Part shown: positions 7,381 through 9,390 of the stretch, one piece after another
How the letters are laid out: each line of letters begins with the position of its first letter
Position numbering within the stretch: the first letter of the stretch is position 1
Source of the DNA: Paracoccaceae bacterium
Lineage (GTDB): Bacteria > Pseudomonadota > Alphaproteobacteria > Rhodobacterales > Rhodobacteraceae
Reading direction: 5' to 3'
Assembly (NCBI GenBank): GCA_011525185.1
Contig: WTIQ01000501.1
Location: 1 to 9,390 of the forward strand
DNA: 9,390 bases
Made by a program: the position numbers and the translations under genes
Notes under the pieces: generated by a model
The model's database searches: none
The model's input: only the letters and a program-made list of their open reading frames with translations
Told to the model about the DNA's origin: nothing

Positions 7381-7608
7381 ATGAGTCACTATAAGCTGGA
7401 TAGCGAACAACACGCCGATAACATCGTCTACGTGCGTTCTGTGAATGCAACCGAATTGCCAGAAGATATAAGAGCACAAATTCCCGACGCCAAAATACTC
7501 TATGCCGTACACAGTTCCGAGGGGGAGCGCCTCGCCTTGGTGCGCGAGCGTGATATGGCATTTGTCCTTGCGCGTCAAAATGATCTTGCTCCCGTAGCTG
7601 TGCACTGA
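7381..7608 (+). CDS. DUF1150-family protein, cotranscribed with hsp20
   Basis: This 75-residue protein has no signal peptide or membrane segment. NIVYVRSVNATELPEDIRAQ (residues 14-33), ILYAVHSSEGERLALVRERDMAF (39-61) and ARQNDLAPVAVH at the C-terminus match the DUF1150 family as remembered. This family occurs in alphaproteobacteria, commonly just after an Hsp20 gene. Only 4 bases separate it from hsp20, so both should be expressed from the same heat-shock promoter. The hsp20 end supplies a purine-rich AAAAGGGGTAAGAG as ribosome binding site. The function is unknown; a co-factor or regulator of the small heat-shock protein is a guess from context. No clear terminator follows it, so some transcription may continue into the downstream manC-type gene. 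Confidence 0.85.
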   Translation: MSHYKLDSEQHADNIVYVRSVNATELPEDIRAQIPDAKILYAVHSSEGERLALVRERDMAFVLARQNDLAPVAVH

Positions 7609-7700
7609 CAGGAGTTTTTTTGGGGGGCTCTGGGACGCGCCCTGCAGGTCATATATCATCCGTCTAGTTCGCTGATATCTCAATGCAGATTAATCTGGAT

Positions 7701-7730
7701 TTGACGACCTTAAAATTATTATTTTATGAC
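7701..7730 (+). promoter_or_regulatory. Candidate promoter of the mannose-1-phosphate guanylyltransferase gene
   Basis: TTGACG (7701-7706) is followed after 17 bases by TTATGA (7724-7729), or after 18 by TATGAC. The spacer is AT-rich. A start near 7736 would give a leader of about 24 bases before the ATG at 7760. The -35 box is good and the -10 box is modest. Confidence 0.5.
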
Positions 7731-7759
7731 AGGCGCAGCGAAACAGAAGAGATTATAAA

Positions 7760-9187
7760 ATGACATCTATAGTACCCGTTTTATTGGCGGGTGGATCAGG
7801 CACGCGGCTTTGGCCCTTGTCCCGGAAATCTTATCCAAAACAATTTTCTTTGTTGATGGACGGCGAAACACTGTTCCAATTAAGTGCGCGTCGAACATTA
7901 TCCTCATCACATTTGCAGTTCGACCCGCACATTACTGTGACCAATAACGAGTTCCGTTTCATTGTGGGAAAACAGTTGCAAGACGCAGGTATTACCCCTG
8001 GTCCGATCCTGATTGAACCCGAGGGGAAAAATACAGCGCCTGCAATTTTGGCGGCAAGCCTTTGGGCCGTGAAAGAAAAACCAGATGCGATTCTGCTGGT
8101 TGCGCCCTCAGACCATCTCATACCTGACGTTGATGCCTTTCATCGCGCTGTGCAGTCAAGCCTAGAGGCAATAACCAATGGTCATATCGTGACCTTTGGA
8201 ATTACACCAAGCCGCCCCGAGACAGGCTATGGGTATTTGCACGTCGCAGATCAACCCGAGGATCAGATCCTAGCTGTCCAAACATTCGTTGAAAAGCCTG
8301 ACCAAGAGCGTGCCCAAAAGATGCTGGAAGAGGGTCACTACCTCTGGAACGCAGGTATTTTTGCGTTTCGCGCTCAGGATATGATCGAAGCCTTCGCCCG
8401 TCATGCCCCCCACCTCCTAGACTCAGTGAGCAAAGCTGTTGGTGAGGGGCGCCATGATCTCGATTTTTTACGCCTCCAAGAAGAGGCATGGGAGCGCTGC
8501 GAAAACATCTCTATTGATTACGCCATCATGGAAAAAGCCGATAATTTGGTCGCCTGTCGATTCTCGGAAAAATGGTCTGATCTTGGAGGCTGGGACGCTG
8601 TCTGGCAGGACATGGGTCCCGATAAAAACGGCGTGGTCACGTCCAGAAACGCCCATGCAATAGAGTGCGAAAACACCCTCTTGAGAAGCGAAAGCCATGA
8701 ACAAGAAATCGTAGGAATTGGCCTAAAGGATATCATCGCCGTTGCAATGCCCGACGCGGTTTTGGTCGCACATAAAGAACAATCTCAAAATGTGAAGAAG
8801 GTGATAGCAGAACTCAAAAAGCACGATGTGCGGCAAGCCGAGCTTGCGCCCAAGGACCACCGGCCATGGGGTTGGTTTGAAACCTTGGCCATACGTGGGC
8901 GCTTTCAAGTCAAACGCATTCTTGTAAATCCAGGGGCTGCTCTCAGCTTGCAAAGCCATCACCACCGCTCGGAACACTGGATCGTAGTAGAAGGGACCGC
9001 GCGCGTCTCACTCAACGAAGAGATAAAACTCATTTCAGAAGGTCAATCAGTGTATATCCCGCTCGGAGCAAAGCATCGACTAGAAAACCCCGGCAAAGTT
9101 CCAATGGTCCTTATCGAAGTACAGACAGGCTCTTACCTTGGGGAGGATGACATCATTCGCTACGAGGATATTTATCATCGAAAATGA
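7760..9187 (+). CDS. manC: Mannose-1-phosphate guanylyltransferase / mannose-6-phosphate isomerase (type II PMI-GMP)
   Basis: This 475-residue bifunctional enzyme has the family's usual length. It isomerises fructose-6-phosphate to mannose-6-phosphate and, after a separate phosphomannomutase step, joins mannose-1-phosphate to GTP to form GDP-mannose for capsule, lipopolysaccharide or exopolysaccharide. The N-terminal nucleotidyltransferase domain starts with LLAGGSGTRLWPLSRKSYPKQF (8-29), the nucleotide-binding loop and Lys. Later come VAPSDHLI, GYGYL, FVEKPD (mannose-1-phosphate site), LWNAGIFAF and WSDLGGWDAV. The C-terminal cupin isomerase domain begins around HRPWGWFETL. It has QSHHHRSEHW (398-407), the signature with metal ligands Gln398, His400 and Glu405, and later GAKHRLEN. 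Both active sites look intact. The start ATG has only a weak AGAAGAG upstream. No polysaccharide genes are visible here, so the pathway partners lie outside the window. ManC, cpsB, algA and xanB are alternative names for the same family. Confidence 0.96.
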   Translation: MTSIVPVLLAGGSGTRLWPLSRKSYPKQFSLLMDGETLFQLSARRTLSSSHLQFDPHITVTNNEFRFIVGKQLQDAGITPGPILIEPEGKNTAPAILAASLWAVKEKPDAILLVAPSDHLIPDVDAFHRAVQSSLEAITNGHIVTFGITPSRPETGYGYLHVADQPEDQILAVQTFVEKPDQERAQKMLEEGHYLWNAGIFAFRAQDMIEAFARHAPHLLDSVSKAVGEGRHDLDFLRLQEEAWERCENISIDYAIMEKADNLVACRFSEKWSDLGGWDAVWQDMGPDKNGVVTSRNAHAIECENTLLRSESHEQEIVGIGLKDIIAVAMPDAVLVAHKEQSQNVKKVIAELKKHDVRQAELAPKDHRPWGWFETLAIRGRFQVKRILVNPGAALSLQSHHHRSEHWIVVEGTARVSLNEEIKLISEGQSVYIPLGAKHRLENPGKVPMVLIEVQTGSYLGEDDIIRYEDIYHRK

Positions 9188-9390
9188 TCTAGCCCTAACC
9201 CGAATAATCAAAAAGGAAATAGCGGAAATCTCTTATACCATTGAAATGCAAAGCATTTCAACATGCGTCCGCCCGCCCCTAGGTGCACACATCATGTGAG
9301 CTCAAGATCGTGTTTGTTAACAATGCGGTTGTCCAAAGTAATCCGTAACTAGGTTTAACCTTAGAACAGGCATCAGATTACTGACCTCTC
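9188..9390 (+). other. Non-coding region downstream of manC
   Basis: No gene with a credible start, ribosome site and family resemblance is seen on either strand in these 203 bases. It holds one perfect 9-bp inverted repeat (9241-9261), a short C-rich run GCCCGCCCC near 9271-9279, and AT-rich DNA at the end. It could contain the end of the manC transcript and the upstream region of a gene beyond the window. Confidence 0.6.
9241..9261. repeat. Perfect 9-bp inverted repeat
   Basis: TTGAAATGC (9241-9249), spacer AAA, then GCATTTCAA (9253-9261) form a perfect dyad 53 bases after the manC stop. It could fold as a 9-bp RNA hairpin with a 3-base loop, but no T-run follows on either strand. A Rho-independent terminator is therefore not well supported. 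A transcription-factor operator or an mRNA 3' end stabiliser is equally possible. Confidence 0.6.

Noticed and set aside
7612..7648. T-run, G-run and GGG-ACGCG-CCC hairpin after DUF1150 as a terminator
   Set aside because: The T-run comes before the hairpin, not after it, and the stem is only 3 bp before mismatches. No gene on the other strand would use it in reverse.
9288..9298. Short palindrome CACAT-C-ATGTG
   Set aside because: Arms of 5 bp are expected by chance and nothing nearby supports a function.

Overview
The window looks like a chromosomal housekeeping region of an alphaproteobacterium, most likely a marine, moderate-GC member of the Rhodobacterales (Roseobacter-like). This is inferred from the GroEL and GroES sequences, a groESL operon headed by a CIRCE element, the small pair Hsp20-DUF1150, a DUF465 gene upstream of purEK, and the Dcp-type M3 peptidase. 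No phylogenetic search was run. There are no mobile elements, CRISPR arrays, tRNA or rRNA genes, and no obvious foreign island.

Layout: (1) 1-807, the 3' end of an M3 zinc metallopeptidase. (2) 808-2985, a control region (TTGACT-N17-TAAATA promoter, perfect CIRCE operator, adjoining GC-rich hairpin) followed by groES and groEL and a strong intrinsic terminator. (3) 3101-4973, a two-gene unit: an exported alpha/beta-hydrolase with a degenerate oxyanion HG motif, then, one base later and with a GTG start, a PhnM-like amidohydrolase. (4) 4970-6801, minus strand: a DUF465 coiled-coil protein, purE and purK. The last two overlap by 8 bases and catalyse the two-step conversion of AIR to CAIR in purine synthesis. 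The purK and phnM-like stop codons overlap tail to tail. (5) 6802-7608, an Hsp20 small heat-shock gene with a DUF1150 gene 4 bases downstream. (6) 7760-9187, a bifunctional mannose-1-phosphate guanylyltransferase/mannose-6-phosphate isomerase supplying GDP-mannose for surface polysaccharide. (7) 9188-9390, non-coding sequence with one perfect inverted repeat.

The most interesting signal is upstream of hsp20. A sigma-32-like promoter (CTTGAGT-N14-TCCCATAT) would start a leader of about 58 nt that folds almost entirely into two adjacent hairpins. The second sequesters the Shine-Dalgarno AGGA in a bulged helix with UCGCU, the signature of ROSE-type RNA thermometers. Two chaperone loci about 4 kb apart (end of groEL to hsp20) therefore seem to use different heat-shock logic: repressor/CIRCE control for groESL, and alternative sigma factor plus RNA thermometer for hsp20. 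The other points worth checking are the orphan PhnM-like gene beside a lipase-like gene, and the His-Gly to Gln-Arg change in that hydrolase.
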